Shown: positions 47,701-58,900 of the stretch, one piece after another | Layout of the letters: each line of letters starts with the position of its first letter | How positions within the stretch are numbered: position 1 is the first letter of the stretch | NCBI GenBank assembly: GCA_030848705.1 | Contig: CM061243.1 | Span: 114,538,674-114,602,673 of the forward strand | Origin: Heracleum sosnowskyi | Lineage: Eukaryota > Streptophyta > Magnoliopsida > Apiales > Apiaceae | Direction of reading: 5' to 3' | Length of the DNA: 64,000 bases | Made by a program: the position numbers and the translations under genes | Notes under the pieces: model-generated | What the model was told of the DNA's origin: nothing | The model's database searches: none | Seen by the model: the letters and a program-made list of their open reading frames with translations, nothing else

Positions 47701-48514
47701 TAACTTAAAATTCGACTACATTACCGAAATTTTATAAAAAAAAATGAGCATAATGTAAAAGGAACAAACTCATAAAGTATCGCCACGGCCGACTTAAGCA
47801 TAATTCGAATAAAACCTAATCTAAAGTTAAATCACATAAAATCACCTGAAATATTTTGCAACAAACTCATAAAGTATAACGGAGATCGACGACAATATAA
47901 ATTACCAGAAATTGATTCAAAATTCGTTTTTTCAGAATTCCAAAATATCACCTCAAATAACAAAGCAACAAACTCACAAAATTACACACAGGTCAATCAG
48001 CCTAAACGATAACACAACAAACTCACAAAATTCAAACATGTCAATCGCAGTTTTAATTTACAAAAAACATGATTTGAACCACAAATTTATCGTATAATTT
48101 CAAAAAAAATCAGTTTGAGAAAGTTAATACCTGAATTATGATCCATGCTTTCTGATGTGCAAAACTCGAATGATATCAAATCACCGCAAAACAATTAACA
48201 AAAAAAAATCAAAGATTTGACACAATTAAATTGCTGATTCAACACAATTAAAGTCGCGCAGGAGAAGAAAAAAGAAGCGCAGAAGAGCATCGCAGAGATC
48301 GAACGATCGAAGAGCATCGCAGATATCGATCGAAGCACACACCATGATTGATTTAGATACACATAGAGATACAGAAATTCAGTTAAAAGGGGTAACTTAC
48401 TTGATTTTATTTGTTTAATATAATGATCGTTGGATTAGAATTAATCGGACGGTTCAAAATGGTACTCTGGTTTACTATTAATATATAGTTCATTTGCCTA
48501 TATATATATATATA
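47701..48514. other. AT-rich spacer
   Basis: Contains a short tandem near-repeat with core AGAGCATCGCAGA at 48280-48335. Otherwise no feature is seen. Confidence 0.35.
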
Positions 48515-49215
48515 GGGTCCTATTCAACTAGAAACCTGTACTAATTAAAAACTAGAAACTGCACCACACACAGTTAAGTACAACCTCTCACATACAACCC
48601 CACCTAATCCCCTTCATTCGTAATTATATTTTTCCCGTTAATTGGTGATCTTTTTTTGAAATCTGACTTCACTGTATTTTTTTTCATCTTGCAACAATTA
48701 GTTTGCATATCATATTTGATATATTTCGACGATAAATCACTATTTATGCTTGCGAGAATCACTAAAATATTGGTGATTCATGTAATAATAAATAGTGATT
48801 TCTGCGTAAATGTGGTGATTTTTTCTCCAGACCTATACGTAAATTACAAATTTTGTACTGCAAAATCACTAAATTTATACGTATATAAAAATAAATCGCT
48901 AGATCTATGCTGAAATCACTATTTATTATTACAGAAACCACTAAAATTTTAGTACTCCGTAATATAGCACATATGGTATGCATATTGATCGTTGGAAGAT
49001 GGAGAAAAATATAGTGAAGTCGGATTTCAAAAAAAGTTCACCGATTCACGGGAAAAATCAAATTAAAAATGAAGGGAATTAGGTGGGATTGTGTATGTGA
49101 GAGTGTATTTTAACTGTGTGTGGTGCAATAGAGGGCCATTAGATTAGGTTAATCTAAGGGCTTAGATTAGTTTTTAGTTTCTATTTTAATTTTAGTTTCT
49201 AGTTGAACAAAAGCC
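48515..49215. mobile_element. TIR element with long imperfect inverted repeats (MULE-like), 701 bp
   Basis: The left arm (48515-48720) and right arm (about 48985-49215) are inverted copies over about 200 bp. Both start with a variable few bases and then TTCAACTAGAAAC. Flanks on both sides are TATATATATA, so a 9-bp duplication is possible but cannot be proved in such sequence. No transposase. The arm is homologous to the MITE at 29840. Confidence 0.8.
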
Positions 49216-49371
49216 TATATATATATATATATATAAGTTAAATTTTACGAGATCATAAATTGATTAATTGATGATATAATTTATTAAGTAAATTAAGGAG
49301 TTGTCTGTTAGATTTAGTAACAATCAAAGAATAAATTATTAGGAGAAACACGTTTAACGAGAGTGCGGTTC

Positions 49372-49410
<39 letters not shown>

Positions 49411-49738
49411 TTTAATATTATGTTATTTATGTATTTAAAATATAAGTTGAAATTTGAATTTTGAGAAAAAAATGATAATAAATATAATAATATTTGAAAT
49501 TATTAAAATAATGAAAATATTAAAAAATTGTATTTTTTCCAGAATTTTGATGAATGGCTAAAATGAAACAGAAAATTCCAAAGAAATTTTAAAGTTATGT
49601 TACAAATATTATTATATATATTTATTAAAAACATGTTTCATAATTATTTTTTTTTTAAACTTTTAGAAAAAAAATTATAGGCTGCTGCGAAGCGCGGATT
49701 AGTAAACTAATTTTTCATAAAGTTCAAGCAATTTAATA
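49216..49738. other. AT-rich spacer with possible Helitron 3' end
   Basis: A TA microsatellite lies at about 49376-49405. CTGCGAAGCGCGG (49684-49696) can fold as a short hairpin and is followed after 10 bases by CTAA and T at 49707-49711. This fits a degraded Helitron 3' end on the + strand. Its 5' end was not found. Confidence 0.35.
49376..49405. repeat. TA microsatellite
   Basis: About 15 TA units. Confidence 0.9.
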
Positions 49739-49990
49739 CTCCCTCCGTCTCATCCATTTGTTAACATTTAAAATGGAGTGGCCGGCACGCATTTTAATGC
49801 TCCTATAAAATATAGTTTCATTATTTATTTTTAATTTTTTTTTCTTTTTTGAATAAAAATCCAAACATTTAATTTTTATTCAGAAGAAAAAAAATTTAAA
49901 AAAATTAATGAAACTATACTTTAAAAGAGCATTAAAATGCGTGCCGAGCATTCTCTTACAAATGTTAACTTCTTGATGGGACGGAGGGAG
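49739..49990. mobile_element. Stowaway MITE (Tc1/Mariner type), 252 bp
   Basis: Ends are CTCCCTCCGTCTCATC and, on the other strand, CTCCCTCCGTCCCATC. TA dinucleotides flank both sides (49737-49738 and 49991-49992). Longer internal complementarity (about 49762-49870 against 49860-49965) allows a hairpin. Confidence 0.9.
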
Positions 49991-49992
49991 TA

Positions 49993-50336
49993 CAGTATAG
50001 CAAACTGTATTACCCTGTTTTATACTTTTGTATTTGATCATTGTAACGTAATTAAGCAATAAAAAAAAGATTCTAAATTTGTTTTTCAAGTTTCCAAAGA
50101 GAATTGTTAAAGCAAACCGGCCTAAAATCGACAACTGGATCCAACAAAGATCCACTTATGGGCTTGCTTCTATTCACGAGAAACAAAAGTCCACAAAGGA
50201 GAGACCATGCACTTCGTCCACTGATAGAGTTCTAAAAACAAAAGCTCAAGGCCCAAAATACCACCCTACGACCTTATCAGTTATCACTTCACAGTCTATA
50301 CAGAGTGTTCTAAAAATGGTATGATTTTTTCAAAAA
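49993..50336. other. Spacer before Helitron D
   Basis: An open frame at 50079-50324 has no recognisable domain. No other feature. Confidence 0.4.
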
Positions 50337-50447
50337 TCTATTATATATATAATAGAGCAACTAGGGGTTTAGTGAGACAATTTAATCGATGTGAAATTAC
50401 TAAATTACCCCCTCATATATTAAGATGACAAAAATATTGTTTCTAAT

Positions 50448-50505
50448 GGGAATTGAACCCTTGACCTCTTGATTAGAAGTGACATTCCTTACCACTATGC
50501 TAGAC
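50448..50505 (-). other. tRNA-like pol III promoter boxes in Helitron D
   Basis: On the - strand TAGCATAGTGGTAAGG matches the tRNA A box and D arm, and GGTTCAATTCC matches the B box. Their distance is about right for a tRNA. Terminal stems and the anticodon arm are not convincing. A weaker second copy lies at about 51160-51215. Confidence 0.45.
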
Positions 50506-50523
50506 ATCTATTTTGATTGTATT

Positions 50524-50900
50524 ATGAAACTCTTTTATAATATGTGCAAATACTCAATATGTTATATTCTATTTTGCTCTCTTCTTGTAATCTACTTGGT
50601 AAGGTGGATAATTTATTTTCACAAATGCCTTAAAATCATATATCTGACCATGTTAGAGAAAAACTCGCGCAAAATAAATATACAAAATGTTATAAACTGT
50701 AATTTGATCCATAAAATATGAAACTCTTTATTAATATCCGCAAATACTCAATATGTTATCCTCTATTTTGGTCTCTTCTTGTAATCTACTTGGAAATGTA
50801 GATAATTTATTTTCACAAGTGTCTCAAAATTATATTTCAGGGAAAAACTCACGCAAAAATAGATATACAAATGTTATAAAATTGGATTTGATCCATTAAA
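50524..50900. repeat. Tandem duplication of about 190 bp in Helitron D
   Basis: 50524-50718 and 50719-50900 are two direct copies. Both contain ATGAAACTCTTT, AAATACTCAATATGTTAT and TCTTCTTGTAATCTACTTGG, with scattered differences. Confidence 0.85.
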
Positions 50901-51003
50901 AAAGAATTATATTAATATTTGTATATTGCATGTTTATTTGCATTAAGTACATAATGGCCCATATTATATATACTGTTAGATTACAAATTATATATACTAT
51001 CAG

Positions 51004-51007
<4 letters not shown>

Positions 51008-51060
<53 letters not shown>
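51008..51060. repeat. TA microsatellite
   Basis: About 26 uninterrupted TA units. The length may be underestimated in assemblies. Confidence 0.95.
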
Positions 51061-51062
<2 letters not shown>

Positions 51063-52019
51063 CTAAATTACCCTTTCAATATTATATTGATGATATTAGA
51101 TTACTAAATTACTCCTCCAAATTGTATATTGATGATAAAAAAATTTGTTTTTAATAGGAATTGAACCATGACCTAGGTCATAGTGTGACAAATGTTAACA
51201 TCTATAGCCAATATCAACTATTATATTCTGTTTTAATATTTATTTTAAAATTTAAAACGATCAACATATTTACTCCTGTTCAATTATATCCTTTTCTATA
51301 ATAAGCGTAAAACGGATTTTTATTCATTATTTAACATTTATTACTGCTTCATTATAAGATTTTAACAACTTATAATTATATACGCATTTTTGAAATTTTA
51401 GTTACTAATATAGATTAAAACTGTAGTTTTATTATGGTCCAATATATTATAAGTCTCGTCCTCAATAGATAAATTTTATATGTTGATCATTTTCGAAAAA
51501 TATATTATTAGTATATAAAGTATTGAACCCAAAAAATGCAAAGAGTTTTCTCTTTCTATACTAATAAAAAAATTTGTGTTGGTGATTTTTACAAGGAAGT
51601 TGAAGTTGTCATCGTACAACTAAATCAAATATAAACTAATATCGCTTTGAATTTTTTGAATATCTATGATAAAATATTAAAAGTATTAAATGTTAAATTA
51701 TTTGTGTCAAGTGTCAATTGTAAGGTGCAACGAGTAACTTATCATGAATGCTTCTTGAGAGGTATAAGTAATAGTTTTCTGAAATAAAGTATATCCACAA
51801 CTGTACAATTATTGCATTCATCGTGTCTGCAGGAAGACCCTTCTTAAAACGGGCAAAGTGATATGCATTCGTTTAAATGGTATATCCACACGTACTAATA
51901 CACTTATATTTCTACACTTTTACTCTATTATACACACCGATCAAATATTACAACATTTACTTAACGGCTACCCCATGAACTACAAACAAGTAAATGGAGT
52001 GCCAATGTTCCCCAGTCGA

Positions 52020-52195
52020 GAGAGAAAGATCAAAATACAGATCTAAAACAAAAGTTGAGAAGAAAAAAGTGGAGGAGACGGGGAAAAAGGAAAGAAAAGC
52101 CAAAGAGACAGTAAAAGAGGGATAAGAAGGATAAGAGAGGGGTCTCCAAAGAGTGGCGCCGAAAATAGAAGGCAACCAACACCGTAGGAAGAGGC

Positions 52196-52291
<96 letters not shown>

Positions 52292-52845
52292 AAATAACAT
52301 AAATAAATTAACCCCAAAAAAGCACAAACTCGACAATATCGATAAAGAACAATTTGTCACTGCCAGCTCAAACAACAATCCATGACAAATATTTACTTTA
52401 TGAGCATACCAACCCCAAGTGCATTACATGCACAAAGCCTACAAATTTGGTTCAAGCATTCCATGAAACACATAATACACACTCTAAATAAACACAAACT
52501 AAACAGTCAAAGAATACATTTGAGTAAACAAATTATGACGCACACTAAATAAACAAAGCATAACATGAATTTCAGTAAATGTGTTGTAATATATTACGTC
52601 TTACTGAGGATCATTACATAAGAGAGGGGTATCTAGAGAGTGACACCGAAAATAGAAGGCAACCACCATTGGAGGGGGCATGAAAGGAGAGAGAGAACGA
52701 TCAAAATACAGATCCTAAACAAAAGTTGAGAAGAAAAAGTGGAGGAGACGGAGAGAAAGGAAATAAAAGCCAAAGTGGCCGTAAAAGAGGGATAAGAATG
52801 ATAAGTGGGGGGTCTCCATAGAGTGACGTCGAAAATAGAAGGCAC
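52020..52845. repeat. Direct repeat pair flanking a GA microsatellite
   Basis: 52025-52200 and 52700-52845 share GATCAAAATACAGATC, AAAGTTGAGAAGAAAAA, GTGGAGGAGACGG and GAAAATAGAAGGCA. A third partial copy lies at 52620-52680. Confidence 0.8.
52198..52290. repeat. GA microsatellite
   Basis: About 46 GA units. It creates long Leu-Ser open frames on the - strand that are not genes. Confidence 0.95.
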
Positions 52846-53088
52846 AGAGGGGGAGATTTCAGGATGGGGTGGAGAATGCAATAATTTTTCAATGAACTAA
52901 GAATTTCAATGAGTCAATTTATTCGATGCGAAATGATAATTATACTCTCAAATTTTGAAATGACATTTTAATTTATATTATAATTATCTCATATCAATAT
53001 ATCTGTAACTCATAAAATACGTTAAAATTAATGAAATTTACGAAATATTTTAGAACATGCCCGTGCCTCGCACGGGCTATAAAGCTAG

Positions 53089-53526
53089 TTGTTGATAATT
53101 TTTAGATTTATAGTTAAAAAATATTTGATTGATTTGATTTTTAAAATTTAAATTATTGGTATGAATTATTTTTTAATATTTTATTATAAATAAGGTTAAC
53201 ATATTAAATATTATTGAAATATTAAAATTTACTCGATTTTGATTCTAATTTATCATCCGATAAATTTTCGATTTGCTGATAAATTCGTTGATCGGTACAC
53301 CTCAATCGATTTGTTCCGATTTCCGAAATCTGCAATCATGATTTACACAGTTAAAAATTACTAAATTTAAGTGAAAGAAACAAATTAACACATCAGGATG
53401 ATTTATTTTTTTTTGTTATTCATCAGGATGACATTTTTGAACAACTCTAAATTGAACTCTGAATTTATTTTGTTATTACAAATGAGTAGTAGTTTTGAAC
53501 CCTTTCTTACAAAAAAAGACATTAGA
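53089..53526. other. Spacer
   Basis: AT-rich, with no gene. It probably contains the 3' flank of the FAD2-like relic. Confidence 0.4.
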
Positions 53527-54580
53527 TTATATCTCCTTTCTGTACCAATACACTCCCTTGGTCTCACCTTCATCTTTCTCAACATAAATACACTCCTTCA
53601 TTTCTCTATACATGGCCTTGAGAATTGGAGTTCCATCATACTGATAGTAATCTCCTAGCAAAGGCTTCATGGCCTCCGTCGCTTCGAGTCCGTGATAATG
53701 TGGGATCATGGAGAAAATGTGGTGACAAACATGAGCATTGCACACATTATGGAACACCTTGTTCAAAATTCCATAGTCTCTGTCGACGGTGCAAAGAGCT
53801 CCCCTCAACCAATCCCATTCCGTTGAATCGTAGTAAGGCACTGAAGGATGAGTGTGGTTAAGAATTGTGATCAATGTGAACCATCCGTTAACAACTAGAA
53901 GTGGACCTCCATACACACAGAGAACCCATGCAAAGTCTTTGAGTAACACGAGACGATATAGGCCATAGATGACAGCAAGAATGGCAACATCAGAAATGAT
54001 AATCTCTTTGCGTTCGCGTTGAGAGTAAAGAGGGCTATGAGGATCATAATGTGAAGTCCACCTCTCGTACTTGTGTCCTGAAACATTGAACATCAAGTAC
54101 AAAGGGAAACCTATGAGGAGTGTTGTAACCCATACAAGGACACGTCCGGGTGGATTATTGAGAATTTTGTAGTAGTTCCGAATGTTGGACTTGAAGAGAA
54201 GTAAGGGACCATGAGAGAAGAATGGACAATAAGACCAACAAGGTCATTGATCCAACCATAATTGCTAAAGGCATCATGGTCACATTCATGGCCTACAACC
54301 CAAGCACCGGTTAGAACACAGCCTTGGACAGCAATATAAGCAGCCCAACCTACGTAATTAAGAGGATATTGGTCTATATAAGTAGTGGCAACATAGTATA
54401 AAGCATAGGCCATGAGGAGATCTTGAAAGATGTAATGAGAGATTTTTCGAAACAATGAGGAGGAATGACTTTCTTAAGATCACCAATGGTGAATGGAGGT
54501 TTCTCATGAGGAGCGCGTCGAAGAGCCTCTGTTTCGGTCTTCTTGCCATTAGGAGCTGCCATTCTCCCACTTGCACCCAT
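53527..54580 (-). pseudogene. FAD2-like oleate desaturase/acetylenase pseudogene
   Basis: Starts with ATG at 54580 and ends at 53527, without introns, as usual for FAD2 coding regions (about 383 aa). The N-terminus PPFTIGDLKKVIPPHCFEKS is typical. A frameshift lies near 54455-54440 beside a run of A. The first His box reads HECDHD (54273-54290) and not HECGHH. After VPYFS a deletion of about 30 codons removes the second His box and shifts the frame near 54190. The third frame continues from about 54190 (NNPPGRV, 54144-54164) through NVSGHKYERW, the third His box HVCHH (53719-53733) and the C-terminus. Without the second His box no di-iron site can form. The FAD2 family sits in the endoplasmic reticulum and acts on acyl lipids. 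Divergent members make acetylenic or conjugated fatty acids. Box 1 divergence suggests such a member, but this is inference. Confidence 0.9.
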
Positions 54581-55930
54581 TGTGAAGATGCAAATGATTC
54601 GAAGTGAAGTTCATAAGGTTCTAACTTGCATATTGATAGGGATGTCGTAAAGGCAAAAATAATGTGCACATCACACATGTTGAATGATACGCCCGCCACT
54701 AGAGGACTGAGGAGTGTGATTAAACAATTGAAGCTGTTTCAGTGCAACTGGTGTGCTGCATTACAAAATTTAAATGAACTGGTGCACTGGTACAATTGAC
54801 AAACTAGGACCAAAATTTCCAGTCATGAATGGCTGCATCACTAGTTTTATATCCAATCTAATTGAGGTCCTTTCTGGCGGCTATACATTAAAATCTAGTA
54901 GTATTTAATATGGATTTTAAAGAATACATTAAAAGTTTGTAGTATTCAAAAGTTCATGGACTTTTTTTTATTTGATAAAGTTGTGGATTTTTAAGGATTT
55001 GCTAGTGTATTTTAAATGTCTTGAAATCTTGTTAAAATCTATGAGATTTTGAAGGATTTGTCGAAAACTCCGCTTTAAATCAGCAGGACTCTATGAGATT
55101 TTACACAAACTTTGCCAAAATCTACGTAAAATTAAAATCAACAACAATCTGTTAAAATCTACAGATTTTTATCAATCCATTAAAATCTAAATTGAATACA
55201 CCCCTAAATCTTTGAGTATTTTTTCTGTTGATCGAACTAAACAGGCACAAATGTAATCTCACTTTGTTTATTTCGTTTCTGGATCAAAACCAAACATGAA
55301 AAAATAATTTAGGATCATTCTTTTCGCTTCACCTCGTTTCCTTTTATGAATCACATTGCGTTTTCTCCGTGCTAACCAAACGCTCCCTTATTAGTTTCTT
55401 TCAACACTTTGCTAATGTGTTTTTTATTGAAATTTTGATTATATACTATATATAATGAGAAAACGAAACCTGAGATACTTTCCTCAATTTTTTTAGAATA
55501 TTTACATTTAATTCAGTACCTGACAAAAAATAATAATTAAATCAGTACTTGTATGGATATCTTGTTTCAACAAATCATCATTTTTTATAAAAGAAAAAAT
55601 ATACAACATTCTGCATTGATCTCATGCACATCAGCAAAAAGGGTCATGTGGCTGGAAAAATTACAAGCTTCTTTCTAAAATTTGAGATGGGTGCAATAAT
55701 TCTAAATAGCTGATCGCCCAATATATTTAGCAGTTGTACCTAATCTGCAGAAGCACATGCATCCTCTTGGTAACATGCAACACAGAATCATACCTATACC
55801 CCGGAGGTGTGATGCAGATTGTAGAGTTCCTCGAACTACATTTCATTTGTATAATGGCACCACCGCGGAAATGTAATTAACAACTCCCATACTACATATG
55901 TGATCCCCTATTTGTCGAAGCTTTGTGTCA
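54581..55930. other. Spacer between the FAD2 relic and the CIP7-like gene
   Basis: 54885-55205 carries many AAAATCTA / TAGATTTT words in inverted arrangement. On the other strand it ends GGGGTGTATTCAATTTAGAT, which fits a common plant MITE. 55600-55930 is probably the 3' UTR and flank of the CIP7-like gene. No other gene. Confidence 0.4.
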
Positions 55931-58900
55931 TTAGGTTTTGCTCCCCTTGAATGCCGAAAGAGAAAAAAATGACCTTGTTGCTGCAACAAAATTAGTAGAG
56001 TCTTTAGATTCTAATAGCTACGGCCTACGAACTAAAAAAACAGTTGCTGTATAGAAAATATAAATTTCAAATACAAATAAGAATTAACCTTTTGATGTTG
56101 TTACTGAAGCTGCAATGTGGCCCTCCTGCAGCTTGTTTGCTCTCTCAGTAGTGAGATTGTTTACACCAGACTGAGCTGCATGCATACATTAAACACTGTT
56201 AAAAGCTTTTTCTTCATTAGAAAGTTTTAAAATACAGAGTCCATGTCACAACCACCAATTTACCAAGGACTTAATGAAGCTACACCAAATGTTATTCACA
56301 ATTATTGCAAAGAATAACCAGACTCTTAATACGATGATCATGTCAGGCTATCTGCTAATTACTACTTTTTTGCTAATTCAAACCTGCTATTCAACTTTTA
56401 TAAACAACATGCCAACATGAAGCATGGCCCTGGACACAAGGCAGAAGACTTGGCCCACCAGACAGCTACTTAGTTACCTGAATATTTCTCAAAGGATTCA
56501 TATGATTCACTTCTTTGTGGTCCATAGTTCTTTGCATTTAAGGCAGCCTTCCGCAATAGGTTTTCAGCATTTTTCTTACTAGTTTTAGATTCCTCAGCTT
56601 CGTCCTCTCCCTCTGAAAAGCCAGATGGACTGGACCAACCACTCGAAGCATCCAGCTTACTTTTTCGAGCAAACTTCAAGAGCCTTTTTAATCCTTTTGG
56701 TGCATCTTTCTGTTGAACCATGGTAGGAGGGTTTTCAGCATTACCCCACTCAGCAGTATCACATTCACTGGTCTCTTCGAGCAGCATTTGTGATAGAGAG
56801 TGGCGTACCCGTGGACTTGTCACCTTGACTGCTGCAACATTGGTCACAGCTGCAGTTTCCTTAGATCGATCTTCATACATAATAGACTCGTCCTGGTACT
56901 CTTCCATCTCCACCCAGGCTGCAGGGGAGATGACTGATACCTCTTCATCGCCAGTTGTAACTGTTGACTCTGCCAAGCTTTTGAAATTGTCATCAAAAGA
57001 GGCAATAACTTGATTCGAGCTCCCTGTGTCTCCGCATTTTTCAAAAGTAATTGATTGGCTTTCAGGTTCTTTGTCGGAATGAATTTCGATTCCCTCAACA
57101 GGATCCTCCAGACATACCGGACTCAAATTGCTAGAAACCAACTCACTCTCCTCAGCTATGATCACATCTTTCGACTCTTCCATGGACTCCTCAGGCAGAG
57201 ATGAGACCTTAGACTTGATGACAGGACCAACACCAGCAGCAACTCTAGACCCCTTGCGCAGAAAAGGCTTCGACTCCACTGGCACCACACTGCTCTTCTT
57301 AGTGACCTTGTTATATAAACTGGGCTTCGCTGTAGAAGTCTGAACTACGGAAGGGGTTTGCGTTTTTGCTTTTGTTATTTTCTCATTTTTTGTTGTCTGC
57401 TGCTGCTTCTCATTCATTCTTTTAACGCTTTTGTTAGAATCTGTCTGCTGTTGCTTCACATTCATTCCTTTAACACTTCTGTTAGAATCAAACCGGGGTT
57501 CCTTAACAGTCTTTGGATTTGGCTTTGGTCTTTCCATGTTTGGGCTTGACCGCGGTAATGATGCCACTGGTTGAGGTTTACCACGTTTAGGTGCAGTAAC
57601 ACTCGAACTTGTCCCAGCAGGAGTCTTAGCTGGTGAAGTCCCTACCGTTCTTGGCAACGGTGTCGATGGCCATGACTTGCGGGTGGCAGGCAGGGACGCT
57701 TTTGATGAAGTTTTCTTCACAACAGCAGGTTTTGAGATTTCCTTTTTGGGTTTTGTCGTTGGAGAAGAAGTTCTAGTGGGTTTTTGAGATGTACTAATAG
57801 TATGTCTTCTACCAACATCTTTAGCATTTGTGGAAGCCATTTCAGCTTTTCTTTCTTCATAAAATTTCTGCATAGTTTTTAATTGTGCTTCTTTCTCTGC
57901 TCGTTTCCCAGAAACATCTCCTCTAAGTTTATCATCTCTCTTTTGCTTGTAGTGGTCATAAAATCCACCTCTATTCTCCCCGGGAACATTTTTCTTTTGG
58001 TTATCAGAGGCTTTTTTCTGGTACTTAAGAGGTTTACTTTCCATCATTGATGCGAGTAATTGATTCAGCTCTGCTTCCTTCTTTTGACTCCATTCTGCTG
58101 AGGCAGTAAACTTTCCACTACTTTCCTCTTGCTGGATTGAAACAGTATCTGCAGAAATGGCTGATGGATTCGATATTATTATATCAGATGACTCTGATCT
58201 AGAATCTAGGATAAGGATATCGACATGATTTTGACGTCCAGATCTGGAATCAGGCTCTTGTTGTATATCTTCGGAATCATGTGACATTTCCAGAGCAGCT
58301 GTATTATTCAGATTAGTTTGATCAGAACTCTCTGAGTCTATAGGGCAATGAACAGAACTTCCGCTCATTCCTGAACTCCATCTTCTTAAAACAGATTTAT
58401 TTGCAGCAATGGAGGATGCATTTAATGATGACCTCATCTTTTGAATACCCACAATCTGGTCCTTTTGTTTGTTTTCAAAAAGACTAATTGCAGCTTGCAC
58501 GCTTATTCTCTGTTTGTTGTCGGACTTTCTAGGGGGTTGCTCAGACCCCTCTTCGTCACTATTGGCAGCATCGATCTGAGAAAGCAATCTTTCTCTGCCA
58601 GAAAAATGATTGAGACTCTTGATAGTTACTGCACTGGCCCTACGTGATCCAGATCGCCCGATTTGAACCCTTCGCATAGGAGATGCTGATCTTCTAGGGG
58701 TACCAGATCTTACACTGGGACGACTTCTTTCAACAGATGGTTGATCATCCTCACTTGATAAAGATGATTCCTCTGTTGAGCTCTGTCGTTCAAGCTGAGC
58801 AACTTTTGCAGGGGAGACACCGTATTTTACTGGTGTGTCCAGAGGCGATGATCTCGAAGTCTGAATATTCCCATTTGTATTATTTGTTTTTTCATTTCTT

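Larger units (their letters stand above)
50337..53088 (+). mobile_element. Non-autonomous Helitron (copy D), 2752 bp
   Basis: The 5' end is A|TCTATTATATATATAATAG. The 3' end is a perfect 8-bp hairpin GCCCGTGC-CTC-GCACGGGC (53059-53077), seven bases, then CTAG (53085-53088) and T. All Helitron criteria are met. There is no RepHel helicase. The interior holds tandem duplications of about 190 bp, a long TA run, a long GA run, and a repeat pair around 52020-52200 and 52620-52845. Confidence 0.85.

Noticed and set aside
50448..50505. A genuine tRNA gene on the - strand
   Set aside because: A and B box words are good, but no complete acceptor stem or anticodon arm can be drawn and it lies in a transposon.
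50930..51154. 74-codon frame through the TA microsatellite
   Set aside because: An Ile-Tyr repeat caused by (TA)n.
52030..52378. Leu-Ser-rich frames through the GA microsatellite
   Set aside because: Low-complexity translation of (GA)n within a Helitron.
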